Positions 1 to 8,474 of a DNA stretch of 64,000 bases are shown here, piece after piece. The DNA is from Paracoccaceae bacterium. Its GTDB lineage: Bacteria > Pseudomonadota > Alphaproteobacteria > Rhodobacterales > Rhodobacteraceae. The first letter of the stretch is position 1; each line of letters opens with the position of its first letter. The stretch spans positions 682,001 through 746,000 of the forward strand of contig JAUYQR010000011.1 in assembly GCA_030697175.1 (NCBI GenBank), read 5' to 3'. The notes beneath the pieces were generated by a model. The model searched no databases. It saw only the letters and a list, made by a program, of their open reading frames with translations, and was not told the origin of the DNA. The translations under genes and the position numbers were made by a program.

Positions 1-85
1 ATCGTTCGCTCCGTGGCTTCGTGCGAGGCATAAGCGATGCGGGGCGGGGGATAAATGGGAAACTGGTGGTCTGTGGGGCCAAGCG

Positions 86-108
86 GCGGGGGGTTTCACA
101 CCCCCCGC
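86..108 (-). terminator. GC-rich hairpin downstream of the sulfatase gene
   Basis: An 8-bp perfect stem with a 7-base loop lies about 40 bases past the stop codon of the minus-strand sulfatase gene. No T-run follows on either strand, so it is at best a weak or Rho-assisted terminator or an mRNA-stabilising hairpin. The rest of bases 1-146 shows no convincing gene. Confidence 0.3.
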
Positions 109-146
109 ACCCCCCGTGGGCTATTTGGAGAAGAGGAAGCCTGGGG

Positions 147-2456
147 TCAGGAACCTTGCTTGATCTGGGTGGCGAGGTTGTGGGCAGAGGGGACGCCCGC
201 GATGCGAAGAACGGAAAGGCCGAGGGTGACGTCGACCGCACCGTCGGGACGGCGGGTGACGGTGGGGAGTTTGGGCCACGCGGTGAGGTCGTAGACCTGG
301 GTTTCGGTCCACCGGCTGACATGGGTAACGCCGCCATATGCGAGGATGAAGACGACCGCGCCGGGGCCCGGGTCGATATGGTTGATGCCGGGGCCGGCGT
401 GGACCGTGTCGTTGCCGCCGCCGAGGTGGATGCGGTTGCGGCCGGGGCCGGTGTGGACCACGGACGAACCATCGCCGTCCAACACGTGGTCGTGGCCATG
501 CCCGGCGCGGATCAGGTTGCGGGCGGCGGTGCCGATGATCGTGTCGTTGCCGGTGCCGCCGTCGAGCGTGTCGCGCCCACCGCCGCCGAGGAGGTAATCG
601 TTGCCCGCACCACCGAAGAACTGGTGGCGCGAGGCTTCGGAGGCGGAAATCGCGATGAGCCGGTCGTCGCCGTCGCCGCCATGAAAGATCGCACCGCCGT
701 ATTTCGGGCCGATCATCACGTCGTTGCCGCGCGAGCCGCGCACGTCGACCATCACACGCTCGGTTGTCTCGAAGGTGATCGGGCTGTCGGGATGGGCGAC
801 GATCCGGAGGGTGCGCATCTCTTGCTTTGCCGCGGCGGGGTCTTCGTGACGGGCGACGACGGTGGCGATGCGGATGTTTTCCACGTTCATCGGGCAGTGG
901 AGGACATAGCCATCGGGACCGCCCATGTACCACAGCGTGTCGGTGCCGCCGTCCTTGGCCTCGCGGATCTTTTCCACCTCGGCGCCGTAGGCCCAGTAGT
1001 TGTCGTTGCCGCGGTGGCCTTCGAGGACGACCGAGCCGTCAACGGCCATCATGGCATTGACGCCATCCGCCGGGTTTTCAAACCCGCGCAGGTCGAGGCC
1101 CAATTCAAGCGCGCCTTTAACCAGTTCGCCGCGCAGGAATTCCATCGGAGCTGTCGGCGCGAGGTTTTCCGTCTCACCCGGATCGGCGACGACATCGTAG
1201 ACGTGCTCTTCGCCGTTGGGGTAGCGGAAGTAGCGGAATTGGCGGTAGCCCTCGACCGAGGGGCGCACGGAGAGGGTGCCGAAGACCGAGGTGACCGGGG
1301 ATTTCGTGGGATCGAAACTGCCGAAGGAGGGGTCGATCAGCGGCAGCAGGCTTTGGCCGGAAACCCAATCGGGGCGCGGGGGGAGACCCGCGAGCTGCAT
1401 GACGGTTCTGGGGAAATTGTGCAGCGAGACGGGCAGGTCTTCGACGCGGCCTGCCTCCATCCGCGGGCTCCAGATGCCGAAGGGGACGTGGGCGGCAGAA
1501 TCCCATTGGCTCATCTTGTGAAAGCTGTCGTGGTTGCCAAGGTTGAAGCCATTGTCGGACAGGAAGACGACCGTGGTGTTCTGCCCCAGCGGCGAAGCTT
1601 CGAGAGCGGTGAGGAAGCGGCCGATTTCATGGTCGACATGGCTGATCGCGGCGAAATAGGCGCGCACCACCTGCCGCCATGCCTCGTCGCCGGCTTTCTC
1701 TGGCGTCCAGTTGCCATTGGCGATGTAGGCCGCCTCATAGACCGCGAAACCGGGTTGGGGCCCGTGGTAATCATCGGCGTGGGCGATTGTGGGCCAGCGG
1801 ATCGCGGCGGCATCGTATTGCGCGTAGAACCGGTCGGGGCATTCCAGGTTGTAGTGCGGGTGCTTGAAGCCAAGCTGGATCAGGTGGCGACGCGCGGGGT
1901 TGGCGCGGCCAAGGAAGTCGATCGCGTTCTGGGCGACGGAGTGGTCGTAGAACCGGTCGTCCTGCGAGCCGTCATCGTTGGGGTGGTTTACGCCCGCGAT
2001 GCCGGGGCCGCGATCGAGGTAGTAATTCACCTTGGTGCGCGTGCCGCTGTCTTGCGCCGGGACATCTTCGTGGAAAAGCACGCGGCGGTAGCGTTCGGGC
2101 ATCGGGCGGTAGGTGGCGTCGACCTTGCCGGTGGTGAAGGTGTAAAAGCCCGCGCGCCGCAGATCGTAGGCCCAGGCCTTTTCCGGCGGCAGCACCTGGC
2201 GCCAGAAGCGGTTGAGATCGACAAGGCCGGTTCGGAACGGCGACAGGCCGGTGGCAAGTTCGGCGCGGCAGGGTGCGCAAAGCGGGATCGTTGCATAGGC
2301 GTTGGAAAAGCGGATGCCGCGGTTCAGCAGGCGGTCGAGATTGGGTGTCTGGATGGCGATGCCGAAGGCGGTGCGCCATGTGAACACGTCGATCATGTCA
2401 TCGACCCAGATGACGCAGATGTTGTCTTGCGCAATCGCCTCGGCGGTAAAGGGCAT
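147..2456 (-). CDS. Sulfatase with C-terminal RTX calcium-binding repeats
   Basis: A 769-residue type I sulfatase, predicted to hydrolyse sulfate (or phosphonate) esters, perhaps of a surface or environmental glycan. The sulfatase signature CAPCRAELATG (Cys60) supplies the cysteine converted to formylglycine. Paired aspartates at 19-20 (VDD) and SDN around residue 300 fit the metal site. From about residue 545 the protein changes to glycine/aspartate nonapeptides of the RTX type (GGDGDDRLI, GGAGNDYLL, GGGGRDTLD, GGTGNDTII), followed by a roughly 75-residue tail. RTX proteins usually leave by type I secretion, and there is no N-terminal signal peptide here. The start ATG shares one base with the stop of the upstream gene (TGATG), so the two are translationally coupled. 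No type I exporter is seen in the window. The substrate is unknown. Confidence 0.88.
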   Translation of the reverse strand: MPFTAEAIAQDNICVIWVDDMIDVFTWRTAFGIAIQTPNLDRLLNRGIRFSNAYATIPLCAPCRAELATGLSPFRTGLVDLNRFWRQVLPPEKAWAYDLRRAGFYTFTTGKVDATYRPMPERYRRVLFHEDVPAQDSGTRTKVNYYLDRGPGIAGVNHPNDDGSQDDRFYDHSVAQNAIDFLGRANPARRHLIQLGFKHPHYNLECPDRFYAQYDAAAIRWPTIAHADDYHGPQPGFAVYEAAYIANGNWTPEKAGDEAWRQVVRAYFAAISHVDHEIGRFLTALEASPLGQNTTVVFLSDNGFNLGNHDSFHKMSQWDSAAHVPFGIWSPRMEAGRVEDLPVSLHNFPRTVMQLAGLPPRPDWVSGQSLLPLIDPSFGSFDPTKSPVTSVFGTLSVRPSVEGYRQFRYFRYPNGEEHVYDVVADPGETENLAPTAPMEFLRGELVKGALELGLDLRGFENPADGVNAMMAVDGSVVLEGHRGNDNYWAYGAEVEKIREAKDGGTDTLWYMGGPDGYVLHCPMNVENIRIATVVARHEDPAAAKQEMRTLRIVAHPDSPITFETTERVMVDVRGSRGNDVMIGPKYGGAIFHGGDGDDRLIAISASEASRHQFFGGAGNDYLLGGGGRDTLDGGTGNDTIIGTAARNLIRAGHGHDHVLDGDGSSVVHTGPGRNRIHLGGGNDTVHAGPGINHIDPGPGAVVFILAYGGVTHVSRWTETQVYDLTAWPKLPTVTRRPDGAVDVTLGLSVLRIAGVPSAHNLATQIKQGS

Positions 2457-3880
2457 CAGGCTTGGCCGTCGGTCAGGCGCAGCCGCGCGGGCAGCGCCCA
2501 GCGGTGCAGGCCGTTCGATGACCATGTATCGCGCAACGCGCCACGATTGGCGGGGAAGGGGCCGGGCTGCGGGGCGGCGCCATGCGCGTAGGTCACCTCG
2601 ATTTCGGTGCCTTCCGGGCGTCTGGTGCAACGCAAGAACACGGATTTTGGATCGTCCGGGTCTATCTCGACTGTGCGAATGGTGCCGCCGTTGGTGACAC
2701 CTGACAGTTGAAAGCCCGCAAAGGCGCCGGCGGCGAAAGGATCGGCGGGGTCGATCACCAAGGGGGCGGCGCTTTCGCAGACAAGGCGGATATCGTCGCC
2801 GTGGCGTTCGGCAAGCTGGATGGTCGGGCATTCCCAGCGGTCTTCGGCCTGGATCGCCAACAGCGCTTCGGCGGCGATCTGTGCCTTGAGATGACGCCCC
2901 TCGTCGGTCAGGCGCCCTGTGTCGTCCATTGGAAAGGCATAGCTTGGCGCGGTGAAGTGCAGGCGGTGGTCGGCATGATTCCACGCCAGTTCCCATTGAC
3001 CGATCAAGGCAGGGCCTTCGGTGATGCTGTGGGTGCCGCAATCGAAAGCCGCAAGGAAGATCGGGCGGGCAAGTCCGTTTCGGGCGAGGCTTTGGGTGAT
3101 GCGTTCCATCAGGGCAAGCATCCCGTCGCGGTAGGCGACCGGATCACCCGTGACATCTTCGAGAACGAAATCGAGGGTGACGGCCAGAACCTGCGCCGTC
3201 GTTCCAAGGCTGGCGGCGGCGGCCTTGAGGTTGGCAAGAGCGAGGTTGAAATTCGCCAGCGCCTCGCCCGAGGCGAGATCGGCGGCACCGGCGGCCCGGT
3301 CGGTTTCGGCGCGAACGAAGAACAGCGGCAGCGACAGGCTGGCCGCGCGTCGCCGCGCAAGGAGCGCGTCGGCAATCAGCGCCTCATGGGTCAGCTCGGT
3401 CAGGTTCTGCATGAGGGCCGTCGCGGGTGCGCTGCCATCACCCGCCATGCCGACAGCACCGATGTCATCGGCGGGCGTCAAGACGTGGTAGGGAAAGCGA
3501 CCTGGGCCGGGCGAGGCCAGCGCCGCACGCGCGCCGCCGATCGCAAGAAGCGCAAGAAGCGGGCCACGCGCTTCGGCGATCAGACCGCCACCGGTGGCGT
3601 GGCGGCGGTAGGCGCGCGCGCTGTCGCCGCCGGGCAGGTTGCCGTGAAAGTGGGTCCAGTCGCCGTCATGCTGAACCGACCAGATGTCAAGATCGTCTGG
3701 CAGGGGTTGCGGGACCGGAGGGGCCGGAGCCTCTGGCGGGACTGGCAGGCGGGCCGCGATGTCGGCAATTACCCGGTCCGCAAGGTGCAGGATGAGGCCG
3801 CTTTCATCATAGGCGATCACGTCGCCGTTCGCCGCGCGCATGAGGGTGCCGGTCTTCGGGGGGGATGATGGGTCGGGCAT
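2456..3880 (-). CDS. Hypothetical protein, possible SGNH-type hydrolase
   Basis: A 474-residue protein of unknown function. An AGGACC ribosome binding site sits 7 bases before the chosen ATG; longer readings run into the preceding gene. The N-terminal part is proline-rich (about residues 45-62). The C-terminal half contains DDTGRLTDEGRHLKA, which resembles the last SGNH-hydrolase block (Asp-x-x-His region), and the middle has a long helical stretch. No clean GDSL block is visible, so the family assignment is weak. It lies 10 bases after a glycosyltransferase and is coupled to the sulfatase, which suggests a shared role in modifying a surface glycan. There is no signal peptide. Confidence 0.6.
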   Translation of the reverse strand: MPDPSSPPKTGTLMRAANGDVIAYDESGLILHLADRVIADIAARLPVPPEAPAPPVPQPLPDDLDIWSVQHDGDWTHFHGNLPGGDSARAYRRHATGGGLIAEARGPLLALLAIGGARAALASPGPGRFPYHVLTPADDIGAVGMAGDGSAPATALMQNLTELTHEALIADALLARRRAASLSLPLFFVRAETDRAAGAADLASGEALANFNLALANLKAAAASLGTTAQVLAVTLDFVLEDVTGDPVAYRDGMLALMERITQSLARNGLARPIFLAAFDCGTHSITEGPALIGQWELAWNHADHRLHFTAPSYAFPMDDTGRLTDEGRHLKAQIAAEALLAIQAEDRWECPTIQLAERHGDDIRLVCESAAPLVIDPADPFAAGAFAGFQLSGVTNGGTIRTVEIDPDDPKSVFLRCTRRPEGTEIEVTYAHGAAPQPGPFPANRGALRDTWSSNGLHRWALPARLRLTDGQA

Positions 3881-3890
3881 CAGCGGTCCT

Positions 3891-4781
3891 TCAGAACAGG
3901 CGGGCAAAGCGTTCGGGCAGTTTGTAGACGCCTTTCGGTCGTGCGCCGCCCGGAGCCCAATAGACCTCTTTTTTCGGGCGCCAGCCATCGACCATCTCCT
4001 TGCGAAAGTCAGGGAAATCAATCGTTTCGGAGCGCGGCGCCTGTTTGGACAGGGCAGAGTAGGTATCCCATGCGGTATCCCAGCCGGTCTTTTGCCGATC
4101 CACCTCGCCCAAGGCACCGCTTTGGATCTGGCGCTGGGCGCGGCGGGTGGCGAGGCGGCCTTCGGTCATGCCGTAGTCGATAAAGCGCAGATGAAAAAGG
4201 TATAGATGCGGATCCAGATAGAGCTCGGGGTGGCTGGCGAAATGGCCGCCGGGCACGATGTCCAGCTTTGTCGCGGTGATGCAAGGCTTGGCATAGTTGG
4301 CGTTCAGCCGGAAGATCCGGCGCACGTCCAGTATGTTTCGGTCCGGGGTGATCGCCTCGGGCTCCAGCGTCGGGTTGTGGACCATTTCGATCGCGAAGGG
4401 GGTGATGACCTTCGGGCCGCGTTTTTCAGGCAGGCGGGCGATGTAGTCGACCAGATTGTCCGACACATCGGGATCGACGGCGACGATCTCGTCCACGTCG
4501 CCAACCAGCACCCAGTTGTAGAAGTTGGTGAAGCCCGAGGTGACGCGCGACAGCATCTGCCAGCGCCGCTGGTTGAAGCAATCGCGCGTCGGATCGAAGG
4601 GCAGGTAGATGACGTTGGCCCCTTCGGCGATGCGCTTGTGTTCGGGATCGCCGCCGTGGCTGAGGATATAGAGGTTTTCACGGCCAAGATGACGACCGTA
4701 GTAGTCAACCCAGCGTTGCAGGAAGAAGTGGTCGCCGCCAACCATTGTCATGGCGCACATCGGGGCGCGTGTCGGATCCAT
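3891..4781 (-). CDS. Family 2-type glycosyltransferase
   Basis: A 296-residue predicted nucleotide-sugar glycosyltransferase. The N-terminus (AMTMVGGDHFFLQRWVDYYG) and the DVDE motif at residues 95-98 (VGDVDEIVAVD) match the Glyco_tranf_2_4 / DUF23-like group, where the Asp-x-Asp binds the metal-nucleotide. An AAGGGAAG ribosome binding site precedes the ATG. It is first in a minus-strand operon with the SGNH-like gene and the sulfatase. It is a clear paralogue of the plus-strand gene at 6709 (shared LSHGGDPEH, NANYAKPCI, DPHLYL.HLRF segments). Acceptor and sugar are unknown. Confidence 0.85.
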   Translation of the reverse strand: MDPTRAPMCAMTMVGGDHFFLQRWVDYYGRHLGRENLYILSHGGDPEHKRIAEGANVIYLPFDPTRDCFNQRRWQMLSRVTSGFTNFYNWVLVGDVDEIVAVDPDVSDNLVDYIARLPEKRGPKVITPFAIEMVHNPTLEPEAITPDRNILDVRRIFRLNANYAKPCITATKLDIVPGGHFASHPELYLDPHLYLFHLRFIDYGMTEGRLATRRAQRQIQSGALGEVDRQKTGWDTAWDTYSALSKQAPRSETIDFPDFRKEMVDGWRPKKEVYWAPGGARPKGVYKLPERFARLF

Positions 4782-4839
4782 CGGCTATGCTTCCCTTGCC
4801 GTCATCGCCACCCGCATAGCACGGCTTTTGCACATGGGC

Positions 4840-5778
4840 CTAGCCTTCGGCGATCATATTGCCCGCTGTGCGGCGGGCACGGCGCGCAAAGGCAAGATCG
4901 TCGTCGCCACCGCCCGCCCCGCTGCGCAAGATTGCGTCCGCCGCCCTCATCACCAGCCGGGGCCGGCCCCGCGCCGCCGCGTTGGCAAGGACTGCCCGCT
5001 GCCATTTCGGCACCGTGCGCCGGGCACGCATGGCAGAGAAGAAGGCTTGGCCCACGGCATCGCGGTCGATCATGTCCGAAATGAGGGCTGGAAGCGCGCC
5101 AGCCTTCAACACCACCCGGATCGCTTCGTGCGTGCCATGCGACAGGTGAACCTGCTGCACGTTTGGCCCAGCCATCCGCGCCGCATGGGCGCGGTCTTCG
5201 GAGGTGTGCGGATCATAGAGCAGCACTGCCTTGCGGATGTAGGGAATGGCGGCGGCAGCATCGAGAAACGGCATCCCCTCCCAGTTCGACTTTCGCACCG
5301 CAAAGGGAAAGCGGGCCTCGAACGGCGCGATGGTCTTGTTCATCGTCGATTGCGCACTGAAGGCCAGCACGCGCGCCTCGGGGATCAGCGGTGCAAAGTT
5401 CAGGGCTGCAAACCCGCCCATCGACGCGCCGATAAGGATGACCTTGCGGAACCGGCGGAAGAAACCGCGCTGTTCAAGTTCGCGCAGTAGCGCCGGGGCG
5501 GTTGGCTGGCGAAACCAGTCTTTCGCGTGGCTTTGCACGCCAAGGATCGAATGGCCCAACGGGGTAAGCCGGTGGTGCAGCCACGGGCCGCGCGGCCAGC
5601 CTTCGTCGATCGTGGCGAGATTGTCGAAGCTGACGATAAGCACATCGGAACCAGCCTCGAACCACAGCGCCGCATGGTCGCCCTGCACCCGGAACCGGTC
5701 GGCCCCTGCGGCGGCGTCAAGGCCAAGGTCCGGCGGCACATCCAGCGGTGGGCGGACGGGTGGCGGGGCGTTGGTCAC
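4840..5778 (-). CDS. Alpha/beta hydrolase
   Basis: A 312-residue alpha/beta-hydrolase-fold protein. The nucleophile elbow GASMGG places the serine at residue 119. A downstream Asp in LLYDPHTSED and the His in HLSHGTHEA complete a plausible triad. The start is not certain: GTG at 5778, four bases after the upstream stop, is preferred because longer readings run deep into that gene and no ATG occurs before the nucleophile elbow. It could be an esterase or acyl hydrolase. It lies between two paralogous glycosyltransferases, which suggests a role in trimming or modifying the same glycan, but this is inference. Confidence 0.75.
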   Translation of the reverse strand: MTNAPPPVRPPLDVPPDLGLDAAAGADRFRVQGDHAALWFEAGSDVLIVSFDNLATIDEGWPRGPWLHHRLTPLGHSILGVQSHAKDWFRQPTAPALLRELEQRGFFRRFRKVILIGASMGGFAALNFAPLIPEARVLAFSAQSTMNKTIAPFEARFPFAVRKSNWEGMPFLDAAAAIPYIRKAVLLYDPHTSEDRAHAARMAGPNVQQVHLSHGTHEAIRVVLKAGALPALISDMIDRDAVGQAFFSAMRARRTVPKWQRAVLANAAARGRPRLVMRAADAILRSGAGGGDDDLAFARRARRTAGNMIAEG

Positions 5779-5782
5779 GGCG

Positions 5783-6535
5783 TCAATATGCCCAGCGGTA
5801 GTGGCGGGCGAGTGCCGCCAGCGCGGCATGGTCATCAGCAAGGTCAGAGGCAAGAAGCGCGCGGTCGGGCCAGAACAGCACATCGTGAAGCAGGCTGGCA
5901 CCCAGCGTCTTGGCAAGGCCCGAGCGGCTTGAACGGCAGCCGATCAGGAAGGTGCCGGGGTGGTTCATGTCAGATGCGCGACCGTCTTCCGCCACGGTCA
6001 GACCCCCGGCGCGCAGGACGATCCCGCGTCCGGTGTAGCACAGGATCGCAAGCCGCGTCGGGCCGCCAAGCGCCGACAGCGGCAAGGTAACCGAAAAGCT
6101 GCCATCACGGTCAGTGGCCTGCAGCACGCCATCGGCCTCGGTCAGGTAGATCACGTTGCGCGAAGCACCGGTGCGGACGGCAAGCAGGGTCTTCGCCTCG
6201 TTGCGCGGCGAGGTATAGACGACGGCGGCGGTAAAGCGGTCGACCTTGGGCGCAAAATCGCCAAGCTCAAATCCGCAATGGAGGCCCGCCTCGCAGGCAA
6301 GCGCGTGGGGTGGACCTTTCTCCAGCCGACTGTTGCCGCTGTTCGGCGCAGCAGCCTTGGCGGTCACGTCGCCCGTCATGGCGCGCCAGCCAGTGATCGC
6401 GTCGGCCTCGCGAACCACAGCGTCGGGCGTGGCCGCGAACCAACGCCCGTCGGACTGAGCGACGGCGGCGGCCAGTGCGTGCCGTTCGCCGCCGATCAGC
6501 GCACCGGTGGGAAGGCTTTCGGTGAGTGTCAGCAT
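5783..6535 (-). CDS. Hypothetical protein, possible concanavalin-like (LamG) fold
   Basis: A 250-residue protein of unknown function. The ATG at 6535 has a good ribosome binding site (GAGGGAGAAG, 3 to 4 bases upstream). The central part alternates short beta-strand-like segments (FTAAVVYTSP, NVIYLTEADGVLQATD, GSFSVTLPLSAL, RLAILCYTGRGIVLRAGG) in the manner of LamG/concanavalin lectin domains, but no diagnostic motif can be pinned. It has no signal peptide. It is first in a two-gene operon with the alpha/beta hydrolase, divergent from the glycosyltransferase at 6709 across a 173-base gap that must carry both promoters. Confidence 0.6.
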   Translation of the reverse strand: MLTLTESLPTGALIGGERHALAAAVAQSDGRWFAATPDAVVREADAITGWRAMTGDVTAKAAAPNSGNSRLEKGPPHALACEAGLHCGFELGDFAPKVDRFTAAVVYTSPRNEAKTLLAVRTGASRNVIYLTEADGVLQATDRDGSFSVTLPLSALGGPTRLAILCYTGRGIVLRAGGLTVAEDGRASDMNHPGTFLIGCRSSRSGLAKTLGASLLHDVLFWPDRALLASDLADDHAALAALARHYRWAY

Positions 6536-6708
6536 CGCTTCTCCCTCGCCGGTGCCGGGCGGTCGTGGCATCTTGCAAGGCCGGACCATGCTTCGCAAGC
6601 CCACCGCGCGTCGTGACGCCACGCGGCGGGCGGGCGCTTGATGCCAAGCGAACCGGCATGGTAGCGTTCCCGCCGATCTGCACCCGTTGAAACGAGGGAA
6701 ACCCCTGA

Positions 6709-7620
6709 ATGGCCGCCCGCCCGATCATGGACCCCACAAAGGTGGCCTGCGGGGCCATGACGATGGTTTACAAGGATTATTTCTTTCTTCAGCGCTGGGT
6801 GGATCATTACGGCAAGCAGTTTGGCCGCCAGCATCTCTATGTCCTGTCGCACGGCGGCGATCCGGAACACACACGAATTGCCGAAGGTGCGAACATCATC
6901 CGTATTCCGCGCGACCCCTCGATGTGGCGGATGGAGCGTCGGCGCTGGTCGATAAACTCGCAGTTCTCGGCCGGGATGTTGCGCTATTACAACTGGTTCA
7001 TCGTGGGCGATGTGGACGAGGTGGTGATCGTCGACCCTGACGTGGCACCGGATATCGGCACCTATCTGGCCCGCTATGATGACCCGCGAACGGCACCGAA
7101 GTCGATCTGCCCCTTCGGCATCGAACTGGTGCACAACCCCGAGGAAGAGCCGGAGCCTTTGGCCGACGATGCGACGATCCTGTCGCGGCGGCGGGTGTTT
7201 CGCGCCAATGCCAACTATGCAAAACCCTGCATCCTGCGCGCCGAAACCGGCTTTTCCGTGGGCGGCCATGCCAATACCCATCAGCCTCGTGTCCTTGATC
7301 CGCACCTTTACCTGATCCACCTGCGGTTCTTCGACCATGCGATGGTCACCGAACGGCTCGCGGGCCGAAAGGAAATGCGCAGCATCATGGCGGGCGACCG
7401 TCCGCTGGACGATGTGGGCAAGGCCTGGGGCAAGGATCTGGAGACGTTCGAGCGCCTGTCCACCGGGCGCGCGGTGCGCGAGGACGCCGACCTGCCGGAA
7501 TTTCGCAAGAAGATGATCGAAGGCCAACAGCATCTGCATGACGGCAAGATCACCTTCTTCGGCGGTGGTCGCACGAAAGAGCTTTACCGCCTCCCTCCCC
7601 GTTTCGCCGACGTATTCTAG
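6709..7620 (+). CDS. Family 2-type glycosyltransferase, paralogue of 3891
   Basis: A 303-residue predicted glycosyltransferase of the same subfamily as the protein at 3891-4781: same N-terminal AMTMVYKDYFFLQRWVDHYG, same DVDE metal motif (VGDVDEVVIVD, near residue 104) and same C-terminal ending (LPPRFADVF versus LPERFARLF). A GAGGGAA ribosome binding site lies 8 bases before ATG. It starts a plus-strand operon with two further transferases. The two paralogues in divergent operons look like a local duplication followed by inversion; their donors may differ. Confidence 0.85.
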   Translation: MAARPIMDPTKVACGAMTMVYKDYFFLQRWVDHYGKQFGRQHLYVLSHGGDPEHTRIAEGANIIRIPRDPSMWRMERRRWSINSQFSAGMLRYYNWFIVGDVDEVVIVDPDVAPDIGTYLARYDDPRTAPKSICPFGIELVHNPEEEPEPLADDATILSRRRVFRANANYAKPCILRAETGFSVGGHANTHQPRVLDPHLYLIHLRFFDHAMVTERLAGRKEMRSIMAGDRPLDDVGKAWGKDLETFERLSTGRAVREDADLPEFRKKMIEGQQHLHDGKITFFGGGRTKELYRLPPRFADVF

Positions 7621-7651
7621 ACCCCGGCAGACAGCACAGAATGGATACCGA

Positions 7652-8464
7652 ATGACCCTGAACCGCAGACCTGTCGCCTCGCTCTGGATCGGAGAGAGCC
7701 TGCATTACGTCAACCAGCTGTGCCTGAAATCACATCTGGTGCAGGGCCATCCGGTGACGCTTTATTGCACCGACAGCGTGCGCAACGTGCCGGACGGGGT
7801 GGAAGTCAGGCCAGCCTCCGAGATCATGCAGATCGACCGGGCGATTGTGGCGGAAACCTCGGCGTCGTTCCTGTCGAACGTGTTTCGCTACAAGATGATC
7901 GCGGCAACGGGGGCGATCTGGATCGACTGCGACGCCTATTGCCACAAGCCGTTCCCCGAGGGGCAGGAGCATATCTATGCCGGTCACGGGATGCGTGGGG
8001 CGCTGAATTGCGGCGTGGTGGCGATGCCGCAGACCGGACGGCTGATCGAGGAGTTGCTGGCCTATTACGACAACCTGCCCGACTATCCGGCATGGTGGGG
8101 CAACAAGCAGAAGCGCAAGATGGACAAGCTGCCGTCCAGTCTGCCAAAGCCGGTGCGGATCTACCAGACCGAGCGCACCGCGTTCGGCCCGCAGGCCTTT
8201 ACCCATTTTGCCACCAAGACCGGCGATATTGACAAGGCGATGGGGGCGGATACGCTTTACCCGGTGCCGTTCCAGTTGAACGACGTGTTCTATGACCCGC
8301 ATTCAGCCGTCGAGGGCCATTTCACCGACAACACGATGTCGGTTCACATCTACACCAACGCGGCACGGCCATGGTGGCGCAAGAACCCGCCGCTGAAGGG
8401 CAGCTACATCGCGCGCATGTGCGAAAAGCTGGAGATCGACCCCACCGCCGCGCTGGAAGAATGA
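7652..8464 (+). CDS. DXD-motif glycosyltransferase (capsular/GT32-like)
   Basis: A 270-residue transferase. The IWIDCDAYCHKPF segment (Asp-Cys-Asp near residues 90-92) is the metal-binding DXD of GT32-type and related galactosyl/mannosyl transferases. The C-terminal half has the NDVFYDPHSAVEGHF region with a late conserved His (SVHIYTNAARPWWRK), as in that superfamily. The ATG at 7652 was chosen over an in-frame start inside the previous gene. No strong ribosome binding site is seen, so it may rely on coupling. It is the second gene of the operon starting at 6709. Confidence 0.8.
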   Translation: MTLNRRPVASLWIGESLHYVNQLCLKSHLVQGHPVTLYCTDSVRNVPDGVEVRPASEIMQIDRAIVAETSASFLSNVFRYKMIAATGAIWIDCDAYCHKPFPEGQEHIYAGHGMRGALNCGVVAMPQTGRLIEELLAYYDNLPDYPAWWGNKQKRKMDKLPSSLPKPVRIYQTERTAFGPQAFTHFATKTGDIDKAMGADTLYPVPFQLNDVFYDPHSAVEGHFTDNTMSVHIYTNAARPWWRKNPPLKGSYIARMCEKLEIDPTAALEE

Positions 8465-8474
8465 CCGGGCTGTC

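Noticed and set aside
21-2591. Long plus-strand ORF of 856 codons opposite the sulfatase
   Set aside because: It is the mirror of a real gene in GC-rich DNA: no family resemblance, while the minus strand has an intact sulfatase with catalytic motifs.
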